NCBI GenBank assembly: GCA_900104375.1
Contig: LT629302.1
Span: forward strand, 434,001 to 498,000
Origin: Flavobacteriaceae bacterium MAR_2010_188
GTDB lineage: Bacteria > Bacteroidota > Bacteroidia > Flavobacteriales > Flavobacteriaceae
Direction of reading: 5' to 3'
DNA: 64,000 nt
Made by a program: the position numbers and the translations under genes. Position 1 is the stretch's first letter. Every line of letters starts with the position of its first letter. Positions 1 through 8,133 of the stretch are shown piece by piece. The notes beneath the pieces were generated by a model. The model did not search any database, was not told the DNA's origin, and saw only the letters and a program-made list of their open reading frames with translations.

Positions 1-2
1 CC

Positions 3-82
3 GAACAAGATGAATTAGACGAGGCTAAAATGCTGTGGGACAACCAAATTTCTGATCTTAAACAAATACTAGGTTCTCGGTA
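3..82 (+). CDS. C-terminal end of a START-like domain protein (partial)
   Basis: Only the last 26 codons of a gene that begins left of the window are present, in the third forward frame and ending in TAA. The tail is acidic and helical (EQDELDEAKMLWDNQI...) and ends in LGSR. In flavobacteria the gene just before the class IV aminotransferase usually encodes a small START-like (SRPBCC fold) protein with a C-terminal helix of this kind, so that is my best guess. It rests on context and a short tail, not on any domain core. A terminator hairpin follows at 108-135. Confidence 0.45.
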
Positions 83-100
83 AAAGTTTATCCTATATCT

Positions 101-108
101 TATCTTTG
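101..108 (+). promoter_or_regulatory. Possible -7 box (TATCTTTG) for the PabC-like gene
   Basis: TATCTTTG matches the Bacteroidota TAnnTTTG -7 consensus. I see no TTG at the expected -33 position. If it is used, transcription would start near 114-116, inside the terminator hairpin that begins at 108, so the new transcript would lack the hairpin's 5' arm. Confidence 0.4.
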
Positions 109-135
109 TCCTGAATCGAATTCAGGACTTTTTTT
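108..135 (+). terminator. Rho-independent terminator abutting the next start codon
   Basis: A 9-bp perfect stem (GTCCTGAAT / ATTCAGGAC) with a 3-nt loop is followed by seven T residues. It would end the transcript of the partial gene at 3-82. The T-run ends at 135 and the ATG of the next gene is at 136. Confidence 0.8.
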
Positions 136-996
136 ATGATCAATTTTAACGGAGAACTGCTTCAAACGGGTAGCAAGATTCTGTCCTCACAGAATCGAGC
201 CTATAAATACGGGGACGGACTTTTTGAAACTATCAAGGTTTCTGGTGGAAGCATCCTCTTTTGGGAAGACCACTACTTTAGGCTAATGGCCTCAATGCGG
301 ATTCTACGCATGGAAATTCCGATGAATTTTACGATGGAATTCCTCGAAGAACAGATTTTGCTCACTCTAACTTCAAACGAAATTAAACATGCTAGGATTA
401 GATTTAGCGTTTTTCGTGGCAATGGAGGAACTTACAAACCTAAGGCTAACGACATTCAATATATTATAGAGGCTGATGAGTTAGAATATTTCAACTTTAA
501 ATTTCCTGAACAAATTGACTACGAAGTTGATCTTTACAAGGATTTTTACATTCATACCAGCCTACTTTCAACCTTAAAGACTAATAATAAAATCACCCAT
601 ATTCTTGCAAGTATTTATGCTGAAGAAAACGAACTGGCAAACTGCTTGTTGCTCAATTCTGAAAAGAATGTAATCGAAGCTATAAACGCCAATTTGTTTC
701 TGGTTTCTGGAACTTCCATAAAAACGCCTCCTTTAAGCAGTGGCTGTTTAAAGGGAATCATGAGAAAGCAGATTATAGATTTGATCAAGAAGGATGAAGA
801 GCTTAAGGTCGAAGAAGTTGATATTTCTAGCTTTGAATTACAAAAGGCCGACGAACTTTTTCTGACCAATAGTATTGCCGGAATAATCCCAATTAGTAAA
901 TACAGAAAAAAAACGTTTGAGAATAAGGTTTCGACTAAACTTTTAAAGCTTTTAAACGGAAAGTTAATTGAAGGTTTTACTAACAAGTTAGCTTAA
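136..996 (+). CDS. Aminotransferase class IV (PabC/IlvE-like)
   Basis: 286-residue PLP enzyme of fold type IV. The N-terminus (MINFNGE, then YGDGLFETIKV near residue 25) is typical of 4-amino-4-deoxychorismate lyases and branched-chain aminotransferases. The probable Schiff-base lysine is K152 in LKTNNKITH, and E181 in NVIEAINANLF fits the cofactor-binding glutamate. By length and by the SGCLKGIMR segment it most resembles flavobacterial proteins annotated as aminodeoxychorismate lyase, which make p-aminobenzoate for folate. A D-amino-acid or branched-chain aminotransferase cannot be excluded. The ATG follows directly on a terminator T-run, with no Shine-Dalgarno sequence. Its stop overlaps the convergent yqgE stop by 4 bases. 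Confidence 0.85.
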   Translation: MINFNGELLQTGSKILSSQNRAYKYGDGLFETIKVSGGSILFWEDHYFRLMASMRILRMEIPMNFTMEFLEEQILLTLTSNEIKHARIRFSVFRGNGGTYKPKANDIQYIIEADELEYFNFKFPEQIDYEVDLYKDFYIHTSLLSTLKTNNKITHILASIYAEENELANCLLLNSEKNVIEAINANLFLVSGTSIKTPPLSSGCLKGIMRKQIIDLIKKDEELKVEEVDISSFELQKADELFLTNSIAGIIPISKYRKKTFENKVSTKLLKLLNGKLIEGFTNKLA

Positions 997-1547
997 TTAT
1001 AGCTAGGATTTTCTGGTGCATTAGACCAAATTGAGTAATCACCACCAAGCTCAACCATTTTTTCTTTCCAAAAGGTGTCATTAGATTTTATGATAAGATC
1101 GTTTCTGTAATCATTGCGATCTACCAACCAGACATTACTCTTTAATTCTTCCTCTAGTTGATTTGGTTCCCATCCGGAATAGCCCAAAAAGAAACGGATA
1201 TCACCACTTTCTAAGCGACCTTCATTTAAAAGGTCCAAAACAGAATCAAAATTACCACCCCAATAAATACCTAATGAAATTTCTATACTTTGAGGTATAA
1301 GTTCTGGTACGGTGTGAATGAAATAAAGGTTATCCTGTTCTACAGGACCGCCATTAAAAACGATAAAGTTTTGTTCGGTATCTTTAATAAGTTCGTTTAA
1401 GGTGAATTTAAGCGGTTTGTTAAGGATAAAACCGATAGATCCTTCAGCTGAATGATCTGCAAGCAAAATTACAGATCTATTAAATGACATGTCGCCAATA
1501 ATGGAGGGTTCGGCGATTAATAAATGTCCTTTTTTTGGCTGGATCAC
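993..1547 (-). CDS. YqgE/AlgH family protein
   Basis: 184-residue UPF0301 (YqgE/AlgH) protein. The N-terminal signature is clear: GHLLIAEPSIIGDMSF, then SVILLADHSAEGSIGFILNKPL around residues 25-46, with FNGGPVEQDNLYFIHT in the middle and FLGYSGWEPNQLEEE near residue 130. The length matches the family, and there is no signal peptide or membrane segment. The family was linked to alginate regulation in Pseudomonas, but its biochemical role is unknown. It is convergent with the PabC-like gene, with a 4-base overlap of the stops. Confidence 0.92.
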   Translation of the reverse strand: MIQPKKGHLLIAEPSIIGDMSFNRSVILLADHSAEGSIGFILNKPLKFTLNELIKDTEQNFIVFNGGPVEQDNLYFIHTVPELIPQSIEISLGIYWGGNFDSVLDLLNEGRLESGDIRFFLGYSGWEPNQLEEELKSNVWLVDRNDYRNDLIIKSNDTFWKEKMVELGGDYSIWSNAPENPSYN

Positions 1548-1617
1548 AGGATTAATTTAGTTTGATTAAATTAAAAATAGTGATTTAATTGTTACCGACA
1601 AAATTTTTGCTATTTAC

Positions 1618-1645
1618 AAAAAAAAAGCCCGCCATTGGCGAGCTT
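1618..1645 (-). terminator. Terminator of the HU gene
   Basis: On the minus strand the stem AAAGCTCGCC / GGCGGGCTTT (one U-G pair, AAT loop) is followed by a run of nine T residues. It lies about 20 bp after the HU stop codon. Confidence 0.85.
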
Positions 1646-1666
1646 TCTATATATGATAAACTAGTC

Positions 1667-1939
1667 TTAGTTAACTGAATCAGCAAGATCAGATCCTGCT
1701 TTAAACTTAACTACATTTTTAGCTTTTATTTTTATGGTCTTACCAGTTTGAGGGTTTCTACCTTCTCTTGCTGATCTTTTAGATACTGACCAAGAACCAA
1801 ATCCTACTAAAGATACTCTATTGCCCTGTTTCAAAGCTCCTTCTATATCCACTAATAAGCCATCTAACGCTTTTTTCGCTGCAGCCTTAGTGATTCCGGC
1901 ATTTTCTGCCATTCCATTGATTAAATCTGATTTGTTCAT
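1667..1939 (-). CDS. HU family DNA-binding protein
   Basis: 90-residue histone-like protein, full length for the HU/IHF family. It starts MNKSDLI and has the dimer core followed by GFGSWSVSKRSAREGRNP (about residues 47-64), the DNA-bending beta arm with the conserved RNPQTG tip, and the C-terminal helix FKAGSDLADSVN. It binds and bends DNA as a dimer and organises the nucleoid. It is a single-gene unit with its own terminator. Confidence 0.96.
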   Translation of the reverse strand: MNKSDLINGMAENAGITKAAAKKALDGLLVDIEGALKQGNRVSLVGFGSWSVSKRSAREGRNPQTGKTIKIKAKNVVKFKAGSDLADSVN

Positions 1940-2139
1940 AAATTTTAAGTTTTAAATTATTTTAAATTAAAAAAAGTAAGGTTCAATATATAGTTAATCC
2001 TTACACAAAATTAACAGGAATATTCAGCTATGCAAGTAATAGCAAGGGAAACTCGATTTTTTGTTGATAACTTCGAGCAATTGTTGATAAAGACCGTTGT
2101 TTTTATTGAACATTTAACAAAATCAACAGCCACAAGGCT

Positions 2140-3090
2140 TTACAGCATTTTTGCATCAATTTCAATATCGTATCCGTTCAAAAGTGATTTTGTAGTCATT
2201 TTTCGTTTTCCCGGTAGTTGAATTTCTTTTAAGATAACATAACCATTTTTGACGCTCACATAAATTGAATTGTCCTTTATCGAAATTTTGCCGATCGGAT
2301 CGGTATGATGTTTTTCTTCCTTATCGACCTCAAAAAGTTTTACGGTTTCTTTCTTTCCATTATTTTCAAAATAACTCCAAGCTGCCGGGTAAGGGTTTAA
2401 ACCTCGGATTTTATTATAGATATCCTCCATACTGCTCGTCCAATCTATTTTAGTGTTTTCTTTGTTTAGCTTATTGGCCGATTTTTCTATCTCTGAGTTG
2501 GATTGGGGTGTGGTTGTAACTTCGCCTTCTTCAATCATATTAACTGTCTTTAACACTAGCTTACTGCCAAGATCCATCAATTTATCGTGTAACTGACCAA
2601 CTGTTTCGTGGTCTTTAATAGCAATTTCATCCTGAAGAATTATTTCGCCCGTATCAATTTTGTCGTCAATAAAGAAGGTGGTTGCCCCGGTTTTACTTTC
2701 ACCATTTATAATTGCCCAATTTATAGGAGCCGCTCCACGGTAATCTGGTAGAAGGGAAGCGTGCAGATTAAAAGTACCGAATTCTGGCATTTCCCAGACC
2801 GCTCGAGGCAACATTCTAAAAGCAACAACGATTTGTAGATTTGCTTTAAGATTTTTTAGTTCATTCAGAAAACCTTCATCCTTAAGATTGGTTGGTTGTA
2901 AAAGTTTCAATCCATTTGTTTCTGCAAACACTTTAACGTCCGACTTCTGTAATTTTTGACCACGTCCCGCCGGTCTATCTGGTGCCGTAATTACTCCAGC
3001 AATATCATAGCCTTCATCTACTAATCTCTTTAAGGTTGCCACCGCAAATTCTGGTGTTCCCATAAAAACGATTCTTAGTTTTCTCTTCAT
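2140..3090 (-). CDS. fmt: Methionyl-tRNA formyltransferase
   Basis: 316 residues. Transfers the formyl group of 10-formyl-THF to Met-tRNAfMet for translation initiation. The N-terminal formyltransferase domain starts RIVFMGTPEFAV, and the catalytic triad is visible as N108 and H110 (NLHASLLPDYRG) and D146 (DTGEI). The C-terminal OB-like domain begins near residue 205 (NKLNKENTKIDW, GLNPYPAAW). Its ATG overlaps the recQ stop by 4 bases, so the two are probably translationally coupled in an ATPase-recQ-fmt operon. Confidence 0.97.
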   Translation of the reverse strand: MKRKLRIVFMGTPEFAVATLKRLVDEGYDIAGVITAPDRPAGRGQKLQKSDVKVFAETNGLKLLQPTNLKDEGFLNELKNLKANLQIVVAFRMLPRAVWEMPEFGTFNLHASLLPDYRGAAPINWAIINGESKTGATTFFIDDKIDTGEIILQDEIAIKDHETVGQLHDKLMDLGSKLVLKTVNMIEEGEVTTTPQSNSEIEKSANKLNKENTKIDWTSSMEDIYNKIRGLNPYPAAWSYFENNGKKETVKLFEVDKEEKHHTDPIGKISIKDNSIYVSVKNGYVILKEIQLPGKRKMTTKSLLNGYDIEIDAKML

Positions 3091-4991
3091 GTGTATTTTA
3101 TTTTATAGGTATTAGCTGCTGTTATTTCTATTATTTCTTGTTCTAATAATTGCTGCATCATCTCCAAAACCTCATCTTCTTCAAGATTTGTCTTTTCTAC
3201 AATCTGCCGAGAACTTAAAGGTTTAGATTCTAAGCTTAATATAATCGTGTTCCTAATCGCCTTATGGTTTTTTTCTACCGGTTGTTTTACCTTTTTAAGA
3301 CAGACCGAACAGATGCCGCAAGGTGTAGCACCTCTTTCTCCAAAATATTCTAGAAGTTGAATGTTTCTACAAACACTACTAGTTTCTATATAATGGATAA
3401 CCGAATCTATTTGGGATTTCTTTAAATCGATATTTTGGTTGATGATTTCAGAAATACGGTTAATCGTCTTATCGTCTTCCCTAGGTTGTAGAAATGTAAT
3501 GACCGTATCGGTATCAGCGTTCTCAAAATCAACAATTTCATCCTTTTTTAAAGTGCTCAATGTTTTGATAATCTCATCTTCTGAAACTCCCGCTTTTTGG
3601 GCGATGGTTTTTAAATTCACACTTAACATGCTGTCCATAATGCCACCATAGGTGCGTAAAATGGACTTTATGATTAATTGTCTTTCGCTATTGCTTCCCA
3701 AATAATCAAACAACACATGATTAGGGACGATAAATCTCAACTTTGTTTGGTTAATATAGTGCTGCTCCAGTTTAATGATACTGCTGCGGTCCAATAAATT
3801 AAGTACGTTGTAAACTACACTGGCAGACAGCTTATAGGTTGTGCAAAAATCATTAAAATTTAAGTTGAAAGTTTTCTGTTCACCTTCACCATAAGCGACA
3901 TAAAGAAAACTACAGAGCTTACGATATACCAGTTTTGTATTTTCTACTGTGGGCAAAGAATTTAGAAACTGCTCCTTTAAATGTTGCTCATCATTGCTAT
4001 TGGTGATGATTACCGCTTCAGAACGCGCTCCATCTCGTCCCGCCCTTCCAGATTCTTGATAGTAACTTTCAAGGTTTTCGGGAAGATTATAATGCAAAAT
4101 TGAACGGATATTGCTCTTGTCGATTCCCATACCAAAGGCAGTGGTGGCAATCATAATTTCAATTTTTTCTTGCATGAACTTATCCAATCTATTATCCTTT
4201 TCTTTGGAATTAAGTCCACCATGAAAAAATGAACTCTTATACCCTTTATTTTCTAGATAACCTGAAAGGTTTTCGGCATTTCTCCTGCTCCTCACATAGA
4301 TAATAGACGGGCCGATCAGCTTTTTTAAAATCTGAACGATTTTCTGTTCCTTATCTTCCGTTTTTATTACATGATAACCAATATTTGGACGGCTAAATGA
4401 CCCTTTAAATATTTTTGGCGATACAAAGTCAAGTTCAGTAATAATCTCTTTGACTACCTTAGGTTTGGCAGTAGCAGTTAAGGCAATGACATTTACAGAG
4501 GGATGCAACTCCCTAAGTTTATCGATTGTTTTATAAGAAGGTCTAAAATCATGTCCCCATTGCGAAATACAATGAGCCTCATCTACCGCGATAAGGTTTA
4601 CCGGCATTTGTTCAATCCTTTGTTGTACAATTGGCTGCTGCAACCTTTCTGGTGAGAGATAGAGAAATTTATAATCTCCATAGATACAATTATCTAAAAG
4701 CGTGTCTAACTCTCCATAAGAGATTCCGCTGCTGATTGCCATTGCCTTAATGCCTTTTTCATTTAAGCTATTTACTTGGTCTTTCATCAGTGCGACCAAA
4801 GGAGATATAACAATACAGATTCCTTTTCTTAAGATTGCAGGAATTTGAAAACAAATAGACTTGCCACCCGCAGTTGGTAAAAGCGCAAGCGTATCTTCAT
4901 TGTCTAAGACCGATTGAATTATTTCTTCTTGTAGGTGTTTAAATTCGGAGAAGTTCCAATAGCGTTCTAGTATGTCTAATGGAGTGTCCAA
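3087..4991 (-). CDS. RecQ family ATP-dependent DNA helicase
   Basis: 634-residue 3'-5' superfamily 2 helicase. Motifs seen: Walker A LLPTAGGKS (39-45, Ala where many RecQs have Gly), DEAHCISQWGHDFRP (137-151), the SFSRPNI region, and motif VI YYQESGRAGRDG. Four zinc-type cysteines occur near residues 540-565 (CRN..., PCGICSVC). No clear HRDC domain follows; the C-terminus looks like a winged helix. Flavobacteria usually carry a longer RecQ as well, so I leave the symbol open. It starts 2 bases after the upstream ATPase stop and overlaps fmt. Confidence 0.93.
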   Translation of the reverse strand: MDTPLDILERYWNFSEFKHLQEEIIQSVLDNEDTLALLPTAGGKSICFQIPAILRKGICIVISPLVALMKDQVNSLNEKGIKAMAISSGISYGELDTLLDNCIYGDYKFLYLSPERLQQPIVQQRIEQMPVNLIAVDEAHCISQWGHDFRPSYKTIDKLRELHPSVNVIALTATAKPKVVKEIITELDFVSPKIFKGSFSRPNIGYHVIKTEDKEQKIVQILKKLIGPSIIYVRSRRNAENLSGYLENKGYKSSFFHGGLNSKEKDNRLDKFMQEKIEIMIATTAFGMGIDKSNIRSILHYNLPENLESYYQESGRAGRDGARSEAVIITNSNDEQHLKEQFLNSLPTVENTKLVYRKLCSFLYVAYGEGEQKTFNLNFNDFCTTYKLSASVVYNVLNLLDRSSIIKLEQHYINQTKLRFIVPNHVLFDYLGSNSERQLIIKSILRTYGGIMDSMLSVNLKTIAQKAGVSEDEIIKTLSTLKKDEIVDFENADTDTVITFLQPREDDKTINRISEIINQNIDLKKSQIDSVIHYIETSSVCRNIQLLEYFGERGATPCGICSVCLKKVKQPVEKNHKAIRNTIILSLESKPLSSRQIVEKTNLEEDEVLEMMQQLLEQEIIEITAANTYKIKYT

Positions 4992-4993
4992 AT

Positions 4994-5533
4994 TTAATCT
5001 TTTAATGCATTTAGGATAAATTGGGTTCTGTTCTCGACTGAATCAAACGGAACGTCTAACAAGTCATACCCAAATTTTTTATAGGTGTTTAAGAGATGTT
5101 GATGAATTTCTTCTGCCTGTTCAAAATTTTCGTAACGTTCATTGTCACTTACAAAAATCTGTTCCCAAGGTGCCAATACAAAAACCTTATCGTAGCGATA
5201 TTCGTTGCATGCTTCATCAAAGCTGGGCGGATAATCTTCGGCTGCATAATCCATGTAAGCCACAACGTCAGGAATCCCACGGTCAAAGAAGAGGATGGGA
5301 GTTTCGTACTTAGAAGCGGCGTTATATTGTACAATTCGTCTTTCTAATAATCGCTCGCTAAAGAGTAAGGGCTGGGTGAGAAAAAGCTGTTCATCACCTT
5401 CCTCACGGGCCTTTAAGATAATCTGTCTAGAAATTTCATCAAAACAGACGTAGCTTTTTCGCTTTAGTTCGGAAATAATAGAAGTCTTCCCTGTTCCTGG
5501 ACCTCCCGTAATTACGATTTTTTTTGAATTCAA
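4994..5533 (-). CDS. Small AAA/P-loop ATPase (NadR/AAA_28-like)
   Basis: 179-residue P-loop protein. Walker A GGPGTGKT lies at residues 10-17, followed by CFDEISRQII, and FFDRGIPDVVAYMDY carries a probable Mg-binding aspartate. The layout matches the AAA_28 family, related to the kinase part of NadR. The substrate is unknown. It is first in a tight operon with recQ (2-bp gap) and fmt. It could be a nucleoside or nucleotide kinase rather than a mechanical ATPase. Confidence 0.8.
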   Translation of the reverse strand: MNSKKIVITGGPGTGKTSIISELKRKSYVCFDEISRQIILKAREEGDEQLFLTQPLLFSERLLERRIVQYNAASKYETPILFFDRGIPDVVAYMDYAAEDYPPSFDEACNEYRYDKVFVLAPWEQIFVSDNERYENFEQAEEIHQHLLNTYKKFGYDLLDVPFDSVENRTQFILNALKD

Positions 5534-5597
5534 TGTGGCAGGATTTTAGATGTAAAATTCGTCATTATAATACTAATTAAAAAACGCAAAGAAAAAG

Positions 5598-5605
5598 TAT
5601 CTTTG
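5598..5605 (+). promoter_or_regulatory. -7 promoter box (TATCTTTG) for the DUF493 gene
   Basis: A perfect TAnnTTTG box 17 bp before the ATG at 5623. No TTG stands at the usual -33 distance, so the match is partial. Confidence 0.5.
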
Positions 5606-5622
5606 CTTTAATTCCACTATTT

Positions 5623-5916
5623 ATGAGTTCACAGACCAATCCTGAAGAGTTTTACGCAAAACTTAAAGAACAATTATATGAAACCGCCACGTGGCCTTCG
5701 GAATATCTTTATAAATTTATTGTACCTACCGATAAGTCTAAGGTAGAATTAATTGAAACGCTTTTCGATAATCTTGGTGCTGTAATCACCACAACTGAAT
5801 CTAAAAAAGGAAAATATACCAGCGTTTCTATAAACGTTATGATGAAAGATCCAGAGGAAGTTATTGATAAGTATAAAGAGGTCGGTGAGAAAGTTGAAGG
5901 CGTAATTTCTTTATAG
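5623..5916 (+). CDS. DUF493 (YbeD-like) family protein
   Basis: 97 residues, an ACT-like small domain. Recognisable features are YKFIVPTDKSKVELIETLF in the first half and KKGKYTSVSINVMMKDPEEVIDKYKEV in the second, both typical of DUF493. The E. coli member, YbeD, lies beside lipB; no lipoylation gene is present here. The function is unknown and probably regulatory ligand binding. It is a short single unit followed by DUF4290 about 90 bp later. Confidence 0.88.
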   Translation: MSSQTNPEEFYAKLKEQLYETATWPSEYLYKFIVPTDKSKVELIETLFDNLGAVITTTESKKGKYTSVSINVMMKDPEEVIDKYKEVGEKVEGVISL

Positions 5917-6007
5917 CAAAGCATTGATCTTTGTGATTTTTTTTGTATGTTGCAAGCGTGCATAAATACTACGTGCACCATATATAACCACTACACATTT
6001 TATAATT

Positions 6008-6649
6008 TTGATAGACGATTTAGAATATAATACAGAACGGGAGCATTTAATAATTCCCGAATACGGCAGACATTTGCAGAAAATGGTGAATTATGCCAAA
6101 GCCCTTCCCACTAAAGAAGAACGAGATAAGGTTGCTAAAGCCATAATTTCGGTGATGGGTAATTTGCAGCCACATTTAAGGGACGTTCCAGATTTTCAAC
6201 ATAAACTTTGGGATCAGCTTTTTATCATTGCCGATTTTGAATTGGATGCAGAATCTCCGTATCCAACTCCTTCTCAGGAAGAATTACAGTCTAGACCAGA
6301 ATCTCTGGGCTATCCTCAGAACCATCCCAAATACCGTTTCTACGGTAACAATATCAAAACGATGATCGATGTTGCCAATACTTGGGAAGATGGTGATCTT
6401 AAGGATGCGTTGGTGTATACTATTGCTAACCACATGAAAAAATGTTTCCTTAATTGGAATAAGGATACGGTTGAAGATGATGTAATCTACACACATCTAA
6501 AAGAACTTTCTGGCGGTAAAATCGATTTGCATAAAACCGATGAAGACCTTACCGATGCTACAAGTCTTATGCGTGGTAAGAAAAAATATACCAACAAAAA
6601 GAGCCATCACAAAAAGACCAATACCAATCGCAGTCGCAAACGCTACTAA
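6008..6649 (+). CDS. DUF4290 domain-containing protein
   Basis: 213 residues. The body (DLEYNTEREHLIIPEYGRHLQKM, then KEERDKVAKAIISVMGNLQPHLRD) is the Bacteroidota-specific DUF4290. The last 25 residues form a Lys/Arg/His-rich tail (KKSHHKKTNTNRSRKRY), which suggests contact with nucleic acid. The start is TTG (MIDDLEYN); no in-frame ATG lies upstream near it. It ends 8 bp before murA, so the two are very likely one operon. Function unknown. Confidence 0.88.
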   Translation: MIDDLEYNTEREHLIIPEYGRHLQKMVNYAKALPTKEERDKVAKAIISVMGNLQPHLRDVPDFQHKLWDQLFIIADFELDAESPYPTPSQEELQSRPESLGYPQNHPKYRFYGNNIKTMIDVANTWEDGDLKDALVYTIANHMKKCFLNWNKDTVEDDVIYTHLKELSGGKIDLHKTDEDLTDATSLMRGKKKYTNKKSHHKKTNTNRSRKRY

Positions 6650-6657
6650 CATAATCT

Positions 6658-7965
6658 ATGGGTACATTTATAATTGAAGGCGGCCATCAATTAAAGGGTA
6701 AAATACAACCACAAGGCGCCAAAAATGAAGCATTGCAAATTCTTTGCGCAGTGCTGCTGACAGCAGAAACCGTAACTATAAATAACATTCCTGATATTGT
6801 GGATGTTAACAAGCTAATCGAATTGCTCAAGAAATTGGGTGTCAAAATCGAGAAAATCGGTTCTGGTTCCTACACTTTTAAGGCAGACGATTTAAATCTT
6901 CATTATTTAGAATCAGATGAATTTAAGGAAGATGGTAAAGGTCTAAGAGGTTCAATCATGATTGTTGGTCCATTACTCGCTCGTTTTGGGAAGGGATATA
7001 TCCCAAAACCAGGAGGTGATAAAATCGGAAGAAGACGATTAGATACCCATTTTGAAGGGTTTATAAACCTTGGTGCGAAATTTAGATACAATCAAGAAGA
7101 CTCCTTTTATGGAGTTGAAGCCAAACGATTAAAAGGTGCTTATATGTTGCTTGATGAAGCATCTGTAACCGGTACCGCAAATATCGTAATGGCAGCAGTA
7201 TTGGCAGAAGGAAAAACAACTATCTACAACGCTGCCTGCGAACCCTATCTTCAACAATTATGTAATATGTTGAATAGAATGGGAGCAAGGATAACCGGTA
7301 TCGGTTCTAATATGTTGCACATCGATGGAGTTGATACTCTAGGTGGCACGGAGCATAGAATGCTTCCGGACATGATTGAAATCGGTAGTTGGATAGGTCT
7401 TGCTGCAATGACCAAGAGTGAGCTAACCATTACCAATGTGAGTTGGGATGACTTAGGCCAAATCCCGAATGTCTTTAGAAAATTAGGCATAACCGTAGAA
7501 AAGCAAGGGGATGATATTCATATTCCGGCTCATACCGATGGCTACGAAATCCAAAATTATATCGATGGGTCAATCTTAACTATTTCTGATGCTCCTTGGC
7601 CAGGCTTTACTCCTGATCTTTTGAGTATAATTTTAGTAGTGGCAACACAAGCAAGAGGAAGTGTCTTGATTCATCAAAAAATGTTCGAGAGCAGACTATT
7701 CTTTGTAGATAAACTTATTGACATGGGTGCCAAGATTATTTTGTGCGATCCACATCGCGCAACGGTAATCGGTCATGACTTTCAATCTAGTTTAAAAGCG
7801 ACTACCATGACTTCTCCAGATATTAGGGCAGGGGTTTCCTTATTGATTGCAGCGCTTTCTGCAAAAGGAACTTCTACCATTCATAATATCGAACAGATTG
7901 ATCGTGGTTATGAAAATATAGATGAAAGATTAAAGGCTATCGGAGCGAGAATAGAGCGAAGATAA
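6658..7965 (+). CDS. murA: UDP-N-acetylglucosamine 1-carboxyvinyltransferase
   Basis: 435 residues. Transfers enolpyruvate from PEP to UDP-GlcNAc, the first committed step of peptidoglycan synthesis in the cytosol. It has the EPSP-synthase fold. KNEALQILCA (residues 22-31) holds the conserved Lys-Asn pair, and the active-site loop KPGGDKIGRRRLDTHF (117-131) carries D121 where E. coli MurA has the fosfomycin-modified Cys115. Other signatures are PDMIEIGSWIGLAA and SPDIRAGVSLLIAAL. It lies in tandem with the DUF4290 gene. Two hairpins follow within 140 bp. Confidence 0.97.
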   Translation: MGTFIIEGGHQLKGKIQPQGAKNEALQILCAVLLTAETVTINNIPDIVDVNKLIELLKKLGVKIEKIGSGSYTFKADDLNLHYLESDEFKEDGKGLRGSIMIVGPLLARFGKGYIPKPGGDKIGRRRLDTHFEGFINLGAKFRYNQEDSFYGVEAKRLKGAYMLLDEASVTGTANIVMAAVLAEGKTTIYNAACEPYLQQLCNMLNRMGARITGIGSNMLHIDGVDTLGGTEHRMLPDMIEIGSWIGLAAMTKSELTITNVSWDDLGQIPNVFRKLGITVEKQGDDIHIPAHTDGYEIQNYIDGSILTISDAPWPGFTPDLLSIILVVATQARGSVLIHQKMFESRLFFVDKLIDMGAKIILCDPHRATVIGHDFQSSLKATTMTSPDIRAGVSLLIAALSAKGTSTIHNIEQIDRGYENIDERLKAIGARIERR

Positions 7966-8013
7966 TTCCTTTCTTTTTCTTCGAATTAATATTTCAGAAA
8001 TAAAAAGGGTTAA

Positions 8014-8036
8014 AGGTGAAAATTTTAATTTCACCT
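8014..8036. other. Inverted repeat after murA
   Basis: An 8-bp perfect inverted repeat (AGGTGAAA / TTTCACCT) with a 7-nt AT loop, about 50 bp after the murA stop. It has no T-run of its own on the plus strand and could be a processing or weak termination hairpin. Confidence 0.4.
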
Positions 8037-8056
8037 AAACTATAAGTTATACAATT

Positions 8057-8106
8057 AAAAAGGGTGCAATTCAACGATATTATTTTTCGTTAGATTGAAC
8101 CCTTTA
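8057..8106 (-). terminator. Terminator of the YCF48-like gene
   Basis: A long imperfect stem of about 19 bp with a 10-nt AT-rich loop, arms AAAGGGT...CAACG and CGTTAGATTGAACCCTTT. On the minus strand it is followed by TTTTTAATT. It may also stop murA transcription from the other side. Confidence 0.65.
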
Positions 8107-8133
8107 AGTTATTGCACTATATTGTGCTTTGTA

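Noticed and set aside
7966-8133. Riboswitch or small RNA between murA and the YCF48-like gene
   Set aside because: The two hairpins are explained as a 3'-end structure and a minus-strand terminator; no conserved RNA motif is visible.
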